A stretch of DNA of 64,000 nucleotides from Cyclobacterium plantarum (GCF_011290685.1 NZ_JAANYN010000001.1:293325-357324), one strand, 5' to 3'; counted from the stretch's first letter, positions 35,573 to 44,365 are shown. The notes: generated by a model not told the origin, from the letters alone. Made by a program: numbers and translations.

Positions 35573-36994
35573 TTAATAAGTTTCCATTTCCGGATGAAAG
35601 GTATTCAGGTAATGGATTATTCCTCCTTTTAAATTATACAAATTGCTAAATCCAAATTGCTCTTCCAGTGCCCGGATAGCCTTTTCACTTCTGCCTCCAA
35701 CCTTGCAAAGAACAACTACCTTTTTATCCCTTTCGATTTTCTCACCTTGAGAAATAATAGTACCCAAGGGGATCAATTCTCCTCCAATATTCGCAATCTC
35801 GAATTCGTGAGGCTCACGTACATCGATCAATTGGAAGGCTTCCTCTCTTTCCTGGAGCTGCCTGAATTCCTCGGCCGAAATTTCCTTGATTTTGGATTCT
35901 ATTTTGCCTACACTGCAAAATTCCTCATAATCAATCAACTCTTTGATGCTTGGGTTTTCCCCATTTAATGGATTGCTCTTTTTTCTCCCTACTTTAAAAG
36001 TCCGGGATTGAAAACTTAAGGCATCGAATGTGTATAACTTGCCGCTGAGCACCTCACCAATGCCTGTAATGACTTTCAATACTTCTAATGCCTGCAGACT
36101 GCCGATGATTCCGGGCAATACGCCCAATACCCCACCTTCTGCACAACTCGGCACCAGCCCGGGAGGCGGAGGGGTTTCATACAGGTCCCGGTAGTTTGGT
36201 CCGAACACCCCATTTGCCTGATAATTGAAAACTGATACCTGCCCTTCAAACTGGTAAATGGAAGCATAAACATTGGTTTTATTTGACAGGACACAGGCAT
36301 CATTCACCAGGTATCTGGTAGGGAAATTATCCGTGCCATCTGCTACAAGGTCGTAGTCTCCAATTAGCCGCATGGCGTTTTCTTTGGTGAACCTTTCATT
36401 ATATACATTTATCTGGATATAAGGGTTGATCTCCAGAAGCCTTTTTTTAGCAGCCTCAACTTTCGGTATGCCTAATTCGGAAACGCCAAAAATTACTTGC
36501 CGGTGGAGGTTACTGTCTTCTACTACATCAAAATCCACGATACCCAGCGTACCCACTCCTGCTGCTGCCAGATAGAGAAGCAGTGGACTACCAAGGCCTC
36601 CGGAACCAATGACCAGTACCCTGGCTTTTTTTAGTTTTTTTTGGGCTTCCAATCCGAATTCCGGGATGATGATATGGCGATTGTACCTGGCCAATTCTTC
36701 CTTACTGAAGCTAATATCGTCTGTACCCCCTGCTATTGCAGGAACAATGCTTACCACACTTCCGCTTTTGATTTTGGAATGCTCCATTTCCAGATTCTGA
36801 ATATCCTCCTCGTCAATAAAAATATTTATAAAGGAAGGTATATTCCCATCCGGCGTGTATAAATACCTTTTTAGCTCAGGAAATTTTTTCGAAAGCTCGT
36901 CCAACATTTCCTTTATCGTTTCTGCTTCAATTTCTGTTTTGGCTGCATTTGCAGTGAACTTACGTAAAGGGGTAGGGATGAATATTGTTGCCAT
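35573..36994 (-). CDS. Ubiquitin-like/MoaD-ThiF(E1)-rhodanese fusion protein
   Basis: A 473-residue three-domain protein, starting at MATIFIPTPLRKF (a frame extension of 12 codons was rejected because it would overlap the upstream stop). Residues 1-90: MoaD/CysO-like beta-grasp domain ending in AIAGG (G89-G90), not at a free C-terminus. Residues 95-340: MoeB/ThiF E1 domain with VLVIGSGGLGSPLLLYLAAAGVG (127-149), DFDVVEDSNLHRQ (154-166) and C284 in PSCAEGGVLG. Residues 370-473: rhodanese with active C430 in VVVLCKVGGRSEKA. The CxxC zinc pairs of MoeB are missing. Such domains adenylate the Gly-Gly tail and load sulfur on it for cysteine, thiamine, molybdopterin or thio-sugar synthesis. It begins 4 nt after a JAMM peptidase gene. 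Confidence 0.88.
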   Translation of the reverse strand: MATIFIPTPLRKFTANAAKTEIEAETIKEMLDELSKKFPELKRYLYTPDGNIPSFINIFIDEEDIQNLEMEHSKIKSGSVVSIVPAIAGGTDDISFSKEELARYNRHIIIPEFGLEAQKKLKKARVLVIGSGGLGSPLLLYLAAAGVGTLGIVDFDVVEDSNLHRQVIFGVSELGIPKVEAAKKRLLEINPYIQINVYNERFTKENAMRLIGDYDLVADGTDNFPTRYLVNDACVLSNKTNVYASIYQFEGQVSVFNYQANGVFGPNYRDLYETPPPPGLVPSCAEGGVLGVLPGIIGSLQALEVLKVITGIGEVLSGKLYTFDALSFQSRTFKVGRKKSNPLNGENPSIKELIDYEEFCSVGKIESKIKEISAEEFRQLQEREEAFQLIDVREPHEFEIANIGGELIPLGTIISQGEKIERDKKVVVLCKVGGRSEKAIRALEEQFGFSNLYNLKGGIIHYLNTFHPEMETY

Positions 36995-36998
36995 AATT

Positions 36999-37418
36999 TT
37001 ATTCGGTAATAATGTGAAATTTTTCTTCAATAAATTGATTGGTATCGTTCAATCGCCAGGATTTTATGTCTGAAAAGCGAAGGTTATTCAAGGAAATAAT
37101 TACATAAGATACATTCGGGAAGGCTGAAAGGAGGTCAGTTTCAGATGGAATAGCAGGCCAATCCAGATGCGTGTGGTAAATACCTATCATTTGAGTTTGA
37201 GTTTTCATGGCCAAAGCTTCCGCTTGCAAATAATCCTTTGGATGAATAAGATAATGTCGATCCCTGTTTTGGTCACTGACATTTTTTACGGGTATATAAT
37301 TTAAGATATTATTTTTATTTCTGCTAGTTTTTCCCAACAAAAACCCGCAGGATTCCTCCGGAACGGTTTCGACCTCCTGTACCAAACTAGCGACTAAAGA
37401 TGCTGCAATACAAATCAT
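36999..37418 (-). CDS. JAMM/MPN+ metallopeptidase (Mov34/Mec+-like)
   Basis: A 139-residue zinc isopeptidase-type protein. The JAMM site is complete: E22 in VPEESCGFLLG, H82 and H84 in IYHTHLD, and S92/D95 in IPSETDLL. Bacterial relatives such as Mec+ cut behind the Gly-Gly of ubiquitin-like sulfur carriers, releasing cysteine; others process carrier precursors. Start at the ATG 37418; the frame reaches a TTG 3 codons earlier, immediately next to the stop of the upstream SDR gene. With the ubiquitin-like/E1/rhodanese fusion starting 4 nt downstream, an action on that protein is likely: cutting after its internal Gly-Gly or after a Gly-Gly adduct. This is inference from context. Confidence 0.88.
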   Translation of the reverse strand: MICIAASLVASLVQEVETVPEESCGFLLGKTSRNKNNILNYIPVKNVSDQNRDRHYLIHPKDYLQAEALAMKTQTQMIGIYHTHLDWPAIPSETDLLSAFPNVSYVIISLNNLRFSDIKSWRLNDTNQFIEEKFHIITE

Positions 37419-37427
37419 AAAATACAA

Positions 37428-38828
37428 TTAACAGGGCGATTCGAAAGCATCCTTTAGTTCTTTTTCAAAAGGAGTTTCCGATAAGGAACGCATCATGATG
37501 GGAATCATATCCCCAAAATCCGAGGGCGTTAAACCGTCTTGCTTCAGGTGATTTTGATCCAGCCCCCATTTTAGAATTTCCATGGTCTGGGAGGCGGGAA
37601 CATGAGCCAGGGAATCTTCAAATAAATCTTTCAGTCCCTTCAAAAGAACAGTTTTTGCCTCCTGGTCGGTGCTTACTTTTTTCAAAGCACTGATCAGGTG
37701 ATCAAGAAGTTTATGGGAGGTGGGTACCAGGGTTGAAATAATGATATCTTCTGCTCTATTGATTTCCCTTTTTCGATTTTCATAGACATTTATCAATAAA
37801 TTTAACTCAAGTGGATTTTTCCAGTCTAATTGTCCGCGGAAAAATTTCTCTCCATATCCCTTGGGATTCCCGGTAAAAATAATGGGTATTTTTCGTTTAA
37901 ATTCCTGGATGTAGTAGAGGGCCAATTCAAGGCTTTCTACCGGCCATTCCAGGTTTTTTACCAATAAAAATCGAGCGATTCCTTTTTCTGAATGAATCAA
38001 AGCGTTTAGCAATAACAGGGCTGCTTCGTTTACGTTTTGAGCGGTGACAAATTTACCCGGTGAATGAATAGGAATGAAATCCCCATGTTTAGCATATTCC
38101 ATGATTTGCTTGTCCATCAGGCTGTTGTCGACTATATGCGTAAACCGTACCATACTATATATTTTGGAACCGTTTCTGGAAAAGTCATCTAGCAACATTT
38201 CGCAAACCTTCTTGGTAGCCGCATAAATTTCATTGGTAAGATACCTGCTTGCTTTACCAGTGGAGGTAAACACGCATTGGCTCACCGATGGCGTCTTTTC
38301 GCAGGCAGTCAGCACCGCTAAAGTACCCAATATATTAGTTTTAACAGTGTCTAAGATGGATTTCTCTGCCAGACCGGGGTTTCTTTGTGCGGCGGTATGA
38401 AATACAAATTCCGGCCGATAGGTTCTGAATATTTCTTCCAATCCATTTTCGTCCAGAATGTCATGCTGTCTGAATTCAATTTGCTCTGATTCCGGCAGTT
38501 GATAGCTACTTTCCTGCGGGGATACCTTGTCCACTACCACTATTTTTGCCGGCCCATGTTCCAAAAGTGCCCGAACCAACGAGGAGCCCACACATCCCAA
38601 ACCGCCTGTTACAAGTATGGAAGACTGATTTAGGATTTGCTTCAGGTCTTCAGCTGGGACCGAAAGGGTTCTTTTTCTGGATGATGCGAGGGGGTTATTT
38701 TCAATTCTTCCCTGCTCACGATACAATTCAATAAGCTTTTCGGATAAACTGGTCAAACGTTGATACCCTGTTTTATCTGAGATCTTTCCGGAGAGCTCCC
38801 AGATCTTTTTCATGATTCCAGTTTCCAT
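37428..38828 (-). CDS. CapD-like extended SDR (NAD-dependent sugar-nucleotide epimerase/dehydratase-like) with extra C-terminal domain
   Basis: A 466-residue protein. After about 70 N-terminal residues comes a Rossmann fold SILVTGGLGCVGSSLVRALLEHG with a following VVVDK strand, HTAAQRNPG, a Ser/Thr-rich FTSTGKASRY segment and the catalytic YxxxK in EIYAATKK. This resembles CapD/FnlA-type UDP-sugar 4,6-dehydratases or C5-epimerases, but the N-terminus has no membrane helices and about 150 C-terminal residues are helical and unassigned. It ends in ...DAFESPC. It is the first gene of a tight operon with the JAMM peptidase (9 nt gap) and the ubiquitin-like/E1 fusion. Substrate unknown; the adjoining nucleotide-sugar genes suggest a sugar nucleotide. 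Confidence 0.7.
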   Translation of the reverse strand: METGIMKKIWELSGKISDKTGYQRLTSLSEKLIELYREQGRIENNPLASSRKRTLSVPAEDLKQILNQSSILVTGGLGCVGSSLVRALLEHGPAKIVVVDKVSPQESSYQLPESEQIEFRQHDILDENGLEEIFRTYRPEFVFHTAAQRNPGLAEKSILDTVKTNILGTLAVLTACEKTPSVSQCVFTSTGKASRYLTNEIYAATKKVCEMLLDDFSRNGSKIYSMVRFTHIVDNSLMDKQIMEYAKHGDFIPIHSPGKFVTAQNVNEAALLLLNALIHSEKGIARFLLVKNLEWPVESLELALYYIQEFKRKIPIIFTGNPKGYGEKFFRGQLDWKNPLELNLLINVYENRKREINRAEDIIISTLVPTSHKLLDHLISALKKVSTDQEAKTVLLKGLKDLFEDSLAHVPASQTMEILKWGLDQNHLKQDGLTPSDFGDMIPIMMRSLSETPFEKELKDAFESPC

Positions 38829-38998
38829 AGCGGTTCTTTACTGATTCGGCAAAAGTTTTAAATGCATTTAATTGCATTAGAATGGCAAAAATATACATTT
38901 GAAAATAATCATGTAAAATTAAATTTCTTTTTTTACAATCGAAATATATTTGGGAGATATTTTTCTTTATAAATAGCTTATTTTGGTTTAGGTAACGC

Positions 38999-39047
38999 CG
39001 AAATACCGGGATTAATGTTTTTTTGTTTGATTAATCCGTATATTTCG
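38999..39047 (+). promoter_or_regulatory. Long interrupted inverted repeat in the rfbC leader
   Basis: CGAAATA-ccg-GGATTAAT (38999-39016) faces ATTAATCC-gta-TATTTCG (39030-39047): 15 of 18 positions pair, with a 13-nt T-rich loop and a 3-nt internal mismatch. It ends 18 nt before the rfbC start, between divergent operons. It could be an operator or a leader hairpin controlling transcription into the sugar genes. Confidence 0.5.
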
Positions 39048-39065
39048 TTCAAATTTTGAAATAGC

Positions 39066-39596
39066 ATGATTTTTACCGAGACGGAATTAAAAGGAGCCTT
39101 TATCCTTGAAGTAGAAAGAATAGTAGACGAAAGAGGTTTTTTTGGACGAACCTTTTGTCAGAAAGAATTTGAAAAACATGGGCTTGAAACCGGGATTGCC
39201 CAGGCCAACATGTCCTATAACAAAAAAAAGGGAACCGTACGGGGGATGCATTACCAGGTAGCCCCTTATCAGGAGACCAAACTTGTAAAATGCACTTCAG
39301 GGGCTATCTATGATATCATTATTGATCTCAGGGAAGATTCATCCACTTATGGGAAATGGATTGGTGTGGAACTTTCAGGGGAAAACAACAGAATGCTGTA
39401 TGTTCCCAAAGATTTCGCCCACGGTTTCATTACTTTAGAGGACAATACTTCCATTCAATACCTTGTTTCACAGTTTTATACTCCGGGTTCCGAAAGGGGA
39501 ATCAAATGGGATGACCCCAAGTTTGATTTAAAGTGGCCCATTGAGGTGTCGGTTATTTCTGAAAAAGACAATTCTCATCCTTATTTTACCTCCTAA
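39066..39596 (+). CDS. rfbC: dTDP-4-dehydrorhamnose 3,5-epimerase family protein
   Basis: A 176-residue cupin-fold epimerase of nucleotide-linked 4-keto-6-deoxy sugars. Family blocks: GAFILEVERIVDERGFFGRTFCQKEF, IAQANMSYNKKKGTVRGMHYQ with the catalytic His in RGMHYQ, KLVKCTSGAIYDIIIDLREDSSTYGKW, LYVPKDFAHGFITLEDNT with the second His, and YTPGSERGIKWDDP. All active-site positions appear conserved. Without an rfbA or rfbB gene nearby and with an rfbF cytidylyltransferase close by, its substrate may be a CDP- rather than dTDP-linked sugar. It is 8 nt upstream of the next gene. Confidence 0.9.
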   Translation: MIFTETELKGAFILEVERIVDERGFFGRTFCQKEFEKHGLETGIAQANMSYNKKKGTVRGMHYQVAPYQETKLVKCTSGAIYDIIIDLREDSSTYGKWIGVELSGENNRMLYVPKDFAHGFITLEDNTSIQYLVSQFYTPGSERGIKWDDPKFDLKWPIEVSVISEKDNSHPYFTS

Positions 39597-39604
39597 TTAT
39601 AGTC

Positions 39605-40903
39605 ATGATACTTATAGATAGTGCGCTTCAGAAACGTGAAGAAGAAAATAACCCCATAAGAGTAGGGATGATTGGTGCCGGTTTTATGGCGAAAGGAATT
39701 GCCATTCAGATGGAGATGTACACCCCGGGAATGAAATTAGTGGCCATTGCTAACCGGACGCTACCCAAAGCCAGGGAAGTATTTCAAAATGCCGGGCATA
39801 AGCAGGCCGAGGAAGTTACTAACCTGAGTCAGTTGGAATCCGCACTAAAAGCCGACAAAAAGGCAATCAGCACGGATCCCTTATTGCTCTGTCAGGCAAG
39901 CGGCATTGATGCCATTATTGAAGTTACCGGAGCGGTAGAATTTGGAGCAAGGGTTGCACTGGAGGCGATTGACCATGGGAAACACCTGATCATGATGAAC
40001 GCAGAAGCCGACGGAACATTCGGCCCCATATTAAAAGTGTATGCGGATAAAAAAGGCGTGATTTTTACCAATGCAGATGGAGATCAACCGGGGGTAACAT
40101 TGAACCTTTATCGATATGTCAGGCAAATTGGACTTAAGCCGGTATTATGTGGTAATATAAAGGGCTTGCATGACCCCTACCGAAACCCCACCACCCAGGA
40201 AGGGTTTGCCAAAAAATGGAACCAAAACCCGGTCATGGTTACCTCTTTTGCCGATGGTAGTAAGATCTCATTTGAGCAAGCCATAACAGCAAATGCTACC
40301 GGAATGAAGGTTGCCAAAAGAGGCATGCATGGCCCTACAGTGGAATCAGGAAAACATGTTCGGGATTGTTTGGATCAGTATCCGGCAGAAGATTTGCTCA
40401 AAGGAGATGGTATCGTTGATTATATCGTCGGAGCAAGCCCGGGACCCGGGGTTTTTGTTCTGGGTACCATGGACCATCCCATTCAAAAAACCTATCTTAA
40501 TCTGTACAAAGTTGGAGAAGGTCCTTTTTATTGTTTCTACAATCCCTATCATTTGTGTCACTTTGAAGTTCCCATCACGGTTGCAAGAGCTGTTTTGTTT
40601 CACGATGCCACCATTGCGCCTGTCAAACCAATGGTGGATGTGGTGGCTACGGCGAAAAAGGATCTCAAAAAGGGAGAAGTGCTTGATGGTATTGGCCAAT
40701 ACATGATGTACGGGCTATGTGAAAACATGCCGGTTTCCATGGAAGAGCGCTTGCTTCCACTTGGATTGGCTGGAGGATGTGTGCTCAAAAGAGATGTTCC
40801 AAAAGATCAGGTGATTACCTACGATGACGTTCAGGTTCCTGAGGGAAGGATAAGTGACCGTCTTCGGGCAGAGCAGAATGCCTATTTCTTTCCAAAGGCA
40901 TAA
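39605..40903 (+). CDS. NAD(P)-dependent oxidoreductase, homoserine-dehydrogenase-like with C-terminal SAF domain (COG4091 type)
   Basis: A 432-residue protein with an N-terminal Rossmann domain (VGMIGAGFMAKGIAIQ, about 20-35, then VAIANRT), a middle catalytic part (VIEVTGAVEFGARVALEAIDHGKHLIMMNAEADGTFG) and a C-terminal SAF domain (KKDLKKGEVLDGIGQYMMYG ... VPKDQVITYDDV). This matches the predicted homoserine dehydrogenase group with SAF, several of which sit in polysaccharide or branched-sugar gene clusters rather than in amino-acid pathways. The reaction is unknown. It follows rfbC by 8 nt and the two form a plus-strand operon that converges on an SDR gene. Confidence 0.8.
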   Translation: MILIDSALQKREEENNPIRVGMIGAGFMAKGIAIQMEMYTPGMKLVAIANRTLPKAREVFQNAGHKQAEEVTNLSQLESALKADKKAISTDPLLLCQASGIDAIIEVTGAVEFGARVALEAIDHGKHLIMMNAEADGTFGPILKVYADKKGVIFTNADGDQPGVTLNLYRYVRQIGLKPVLCGNIKGLHDPYRNPTTQEGFAKKWNQNPVMVTSFADGSKISFEQAITANATGMKVAKRGMHGPTVESGKHVRDCLDQYPAEDLLKGDGIVDYIVGASPGPGVFVLGTMDHPIQKTYLNLYKVGEGPFYCFYNPYHLCHFEVPITVARAVLFHDATIAPVKPMVDVVATAKKDLKKGEVLDGIGQYMMYGLCENMPVSMEERLLPLGLAGGCVLKRDVPKDQVITYDDVQVPEGRISDRLRAEQNAYFFPKA

Positions 40904-40960
40904 ACTTCCCTGGAAACACAAATCGGAAGTATGACATTTGCAGTTCTCTGCTGAGGATAC

Positions 40961-42025
40961 CTATGTCTTGGATGCTGCTATCGGGAGCCAGGACAAATCC
41001 TGGTCCAGGATTCGTTTTTGTTGAAACCGATTTAAAACCTTTAGGCGGATCAGGCTCGATTCCCTAAAATGGGGATCATTAAAACCGATTCCTGTAAGCC
41101 CCTCCTGAAGGTCCTTAATAGTTCGTTCCAAATTAAAATGCGGCTGGAAATCAGGTGCCAACTGTTCGAACTTGCTAAAATTAACCCTGTAGGACCGCTT
41201 ATCTGCCGGGGCGTCTTCGTTTAAGGAAACTTGGGTTTCCGGAATTAATTTCTGGACTTCCAGGGCCACAGTTTTGATTTGGTGGTTCCAGGCATTACTT
41301 CCCACATTTACAGCTACGAAGGTTCCACCATTTTCTCTGGCCCGTATAGAGGCCCATTCGATAGCTCTGGACATGTCCTTTACATGTATCATGGCTCTCC
41401 AGGGAGTGCCGTCACTTAGTATATTGATCTTTTTTGAGGTGATAGCACCGGCTACAAAATCATTTAAAACCAGATCCAACCTAAGTCTTGGGCTAAACCC
41501 ACAGGCGGTTGAAAACCTTAGACAAGTGATCAGGAAATTTTCCCGGGCAAGGGCTTGTAAGTCCTTTTCAGCAAATACCTTCGAACGGGCATAGGCAGTC
41601 AGAGGGTTTAAAGTTGCTTCTTCGGTTTTGGGAAAATCGTCTGCAGCCCCATACATACTGCAGCTGGAAGCATAAACAAAATGTTTGACTCCTGCTTGCC
41701 TGGCCTTCTTTGCCAGATTTATACAAGAGCGGTAATTGATCTCCAGGGTGATATCTTCAAAAGTTTTCCCCATAGGATCATTGGAAATGGCCGCAAGGTT
41801 AATTACCACATCGATCCCCTCCAAAAGTTCATCCGGGAAATGGCGTATGTCACCAAATACTTGTTTGTCGATCATGATTTCCGGCAAGGGGCCTGTAGTG
41901 GTTAGGCAATGAGAAAAATAGCCTATATCAAAACCAATGATCCGGGAATCGGGGTAGTTGTTTTTCAGGTGTTGTACCAACACGGGACCGATGTATCCCA
42001 TATTGCCAGCGATGAGTATGTTCAT
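40961..42025 (-). CDS. NAD-dependent epimerase/dehydratase (extended SDR)
   Basis: A 354-residue extended SDR. Start at the ATG giving MNILIAGNMGYIGPVLVQHLKN; the frame runs 46 codons upstream through the end of the rfbF gene and was not used. Seen: the nucleotide loop AGNMGYIG (variant of GxxGxxG, with Asn-Met in the middle), VINLAAISNDPMG, the catalytic ASSCSMYG serine strand, and YARSKVFAE with the YxxxK pair. The fold acts on nucleotide sugars; oxidoreductase, epimerase or 4,6-dehydratase activity cannot be separated. It follows rfbF (22 nt) and so probably acts on the CDP-sugar made by it. Confidence 0.85.
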   Translation of the reverse strand: MNILIAGNMGYIGPVLVQHLKNNYPDSRIIGFDIGYFSHCLTTTGPLPEIMIDKQVFGDIRHFPDELLEGIDVVINLAAISNDPMGKTFEDITLEINYRSCINLAKKARQAGVKHFVYASSCSMYGAADDFPKTEEATLNPLTAYARSKVFAEKDLQALARENFLITCLRFSTACGFSPRLRLDLVLNDFVAGAITSKKINILSDGTPWRAMIHVKDMSRAIEWASIRARENGGTFVAVNVGSNAWNHQIKTVALEVQKLIPETQVSLNEDAPADKRSYRVNFSKFEQLAPDFQPHFNLERTIKDLQEGLTGIGFNDPHFRESSLIRLKVLNRFQQKRILDQDLSWLPIAASKT

Positions 42026-42047
42026 AATTTTTCTTTTTATCGATAGA

Positions 42048-42830
42048 TTACCAAACTTTCCAGGGAGCCTTCCCGGAAGACCAGAGTGTTTCCAGATAAT
42101 TTTTGTCACGAAGGGAATCCATGGCCTGCCAAAATCCGTGATGGACATAAGCGGCCATTTCATTGTTAATGGTTAGCTTTTCCATAGGTTCTCGCTCCCA
42201 TACAGTTTCATCGTCTTCAATCAGGTCAAAAACCGAGGGTTCTAGTACAAAAAAACCACCATTGATCATCGCACCCTCCGTGCCATCCCCTTGTGGTTTT
42301 TCCCTAAATTGTTGAATGCGTGTCCCGGGTGAGGAAAGAACGAAGGCTCCAAATCTCCCGGGTTGCCTTACCGCCGTAAGCGTGGCTGCTACACCTTCCT
42401 TTTTATGAAATTGAATACTCTCCCGGATGTTGACATTCGAAACGCCATCCCCGTAGGTCATGCAAAAAGTTTCATTCCCTATGTACTCTTTTATCCTTTT
42501 CAGACGACCCCCTGTCATGGTCTCCAATCCTGTGTCCACGAGGGTAACTTTCCATGGGGTGGCATGCTGTTGATGGACTTTCACCTCGTTTGTGTCAAGG
42601 TTTACGGTAAAATCAGAATGCATGAGGTGGTAGTTGATAAAGTAATCCTTAATAACATGGCCTTTATAGCCACAGCAAATGATAAAATCACTTATGCCGT
42701 GATGGGCGTACATTTTCATGATATGCCACAAAATCGGCTTATCACCAATTTCCACCATTGGCTTGGGGCGAACGGTACTTTCTTCACTGATCCTTGTGCC
42801 GAAACCACCGGCTAAAATTACTGCCTTCAT
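42048..42830 (-). CDS. rfbF: Glucose-1-phosphate cytidylyltransferase
   Basis: Makes CDP-glucose from CTP and glucose 1-phosphate, the entry to CDP-3,6-dideoxyhexoses and some branched sugars. The 260-residue protein begins [38 protein letters not shown], the nucleotidyltransferase signature with the extended RxSEES loop typical of RfbF, and has [22 protein letters not shown]-like [13 protein letters not shown], and [10 protein letters not shown] with the metal-binding Asp. The usual partner CDP-glucose 4,6-dehydratase (rfbG) is not next to it; instead an extended SDR follows. It is downstream of a glycosyltransferase gene on the same strand. Confidence 0.93.
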   Translation of the reverse strand: MKAVILAGGFGTRISEESTVRPKPMVEIGDKPILWHIMKMYAHHGISDFIICCGYKGHVIKDYFINYHLMHSDFTVNLDTNEVKVHQQHATPWKVTLVDTGLETMTGGRLKRIKEYIGNETFCMTYGDGVSNVNIRESIQFHKKEGVAATLTAVRQPGRFGAFVLSSPGTRIQQFREKPQGDGTEGAMINGGFFVLEPSVFDLIEDDETVWEREPMEKLTINNEMAAYVHHGFWQAMDSLRDKNYLETLWSSGKAPWKVW

Positions 42831-42900
42831 AGCTTATTCAGGGTTTAAAATATTCGCATTCGCGAAAAGTTTGCGACCAATAGGCACGCACTGTGTGAAA

Positions 42901-44085
42901 TCAAATGTCATTTCCTTTCTGGAATGGCTGATTTTTATAACTCGGTGTAAGACTCTCAACATGCTCGATTTTATCCTTCAAGTTTGATTTTTCCTGAAAT
43001 GTAGCCAATAGCACTTTTTCCAGATGTGCCGCAAAAACTTCAGAGTTGAACTTGGTTTTAAATAATAAACGGGAGTTTTCGCTCATTTTTTCCCAAGATG
43101 CCTTATTGCTGGCAAAGACCGTTAATTGCTTTTTCCAGCCCTGTACGTCATACATGTCTACGTATTTGCCTACCCCTTCTTTTTCAATATCCAGATTCAA
43201 ACAAGGATTGCGCGTCATAATAACCGGTTTGCTGAAGGAAACCACATCTTGCAAGCTAGTCATTCCCTGGCAACCTTCCTTATGCTCCGGGTATTTTAGA
43301 GGAATCAGAATGGCAATCGATTTTTGATAATATGGAATCAGGTCATAGGACCTAATAATTTCCCAATTTACCTGCACATTTGGGGGAATATCGGTGGTTT
43401 TAGGGATGGAGTCAGGTGTACAAAATATCCATAATTTATAATCCAGACCCCTAAAAGCTTCAATCAGCGTCTCAAAATCCCTGTCCGTATGTCCGGCACT
43501 GATGAAATAGTCACAGGATTCAAAAGGAAGGTGTTTACGGCTAAATTTATCCAGATAGGTTATATCCGGCCCCCACTGTGTAAGGCTGAACTTTTTATTT
43601 GCGTCTTTCTCTGAAATGTTTAACAGCGAAACCGTTTTTTTCATAAGTGGTTCACTCAAAAAAATGCAGGCATCGTAGCTTAGGATGTAATGTCTTGAAA
43701 GGAACCTATACAGGGGGTTTTCATTTTTTCCTTGCCAAAACGGCTGATGAATAGTGACGACGATGGGTTTTCTGAATAAACCCAAAACCTTAAGCAGAAC
43801 CAACAATTTGGTATTAGATGAAGAATAGGGGGAATACAGGATATCGAATTTTTTGAGGTTGCGTAAAAGTCGGATTTGCTGGTCCAGATGCCCAATGCCA
43901 AAGAACGCTCCGATTTTATTCAAAAGGGGGTACCGTTCGTGAGGGAAGATACTCATGTCCACCTTACCTTTTTTATCCAGTTCTACTTTTCCCCAAACGT
44001 GATGGCTTCCGCTCAAACCTTTTTCCCAAAGAGAATAGGCGTTTTCCATGGAGTAATTATTAATTAAAAAGACACGAGGCTTCAT
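42901..44085 (-). CDS. Glycosyltransferase (GT-B, family 1/4-like)
   Basis: A 394-residue predicted glycosyltransferase. It starts MKPRVFLINNYSMENAYSLWEKGLSGSH and has a GT-B layout: an N-terminal acceptor half with FDILYSPYSSSNT and PIVVTIHQPFW, a linker, and a C-terminal donor half with YFISAGHTDRDFETLIEAF, AILIPLKYPEHKEGCQGMTSLQDVVSFSKPVIMTRNP (the E-G-x-G-M-T-SLQDV loop is a variant of the GT4 EGFGL/E-x7-E nucleotide-sugar site), and a helical C-terminal end. No membrane helix was seen. Donor and acceptor are unknown; it precedes rfbF and the SDR in the same operon, pointing to transfer of the CDP-derived sugar. Confidence 0.75.
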   Translation of the reverse strand: MKPRVFLINNYSMENAYSLWEKGLSGSHHVWGKVELDKKGKVDMSIFPHERYPLLNKIGAFFGIGHLDQQIRLLRNLKKFDILYSPYSSSNTKLLVLLKVLGLFRKPIVVTIHQPFWQGKNENPLYRFLSRHYILSYDACIFLSEPLMKKTVSLLNISEKDANKKFSLTQWGPDITYLDKFSRKHLPFESCDYFISAGHTDRDFETLIEAFRGLDYKLWIFCTPDSIPKTTDIPPNVQVNWEIIRSYDLIPYYQKSIAILIPLKYPEHKEGCQGMTSLQDVVSFSKPVIMTRNPCLNLDIEKEGVGKYVDMYDVQGWKKQLTVFASNKASWEKMSENSRLLFKTKFNSEVFAAHLEKVLLATFQEKSNLKDKIEHVESLTPSYKNQPFQKGNDI

Positions 44086-44365
44086 CCAAATCCAAAAATA
44101 TTGTTAAAATTGACTCATGCAAAATAGAGGATTTTTTGTTCTTTTCGAAATCGTTTGGTTAAGTTTTTATGATTAGTGGATTTAGAGTGGGGATTGTTGT
44201 CTATTTGACCCGGACAAAAGCTTCGAAAATCAGTTGCTAACCTGGTGTTTTGGAATAGAAAAATCCTTTTGTGAATGGGAGTTACCTTGCAAGCGGATCG
44301 GTACAAGCCTGAGACTTTTACTATACTCATATGTTGGTGAGCTTTTAGTTGTCATTGATGCCTGG

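Noticed and set aside
35573-37418. A CysO/Mec+ cysteine biosynthesis locus
   Set aside because: No cysM-type cysteine synthase is present, and the ubiquitin-like domain is fused to the E1 rather than free.
42026-42163. Longer start of the SDR gene at 40961-42025
   Set aside because: It would overlap the end of rfbF by over 100 bp and the added residues do not look like SDR sequence.
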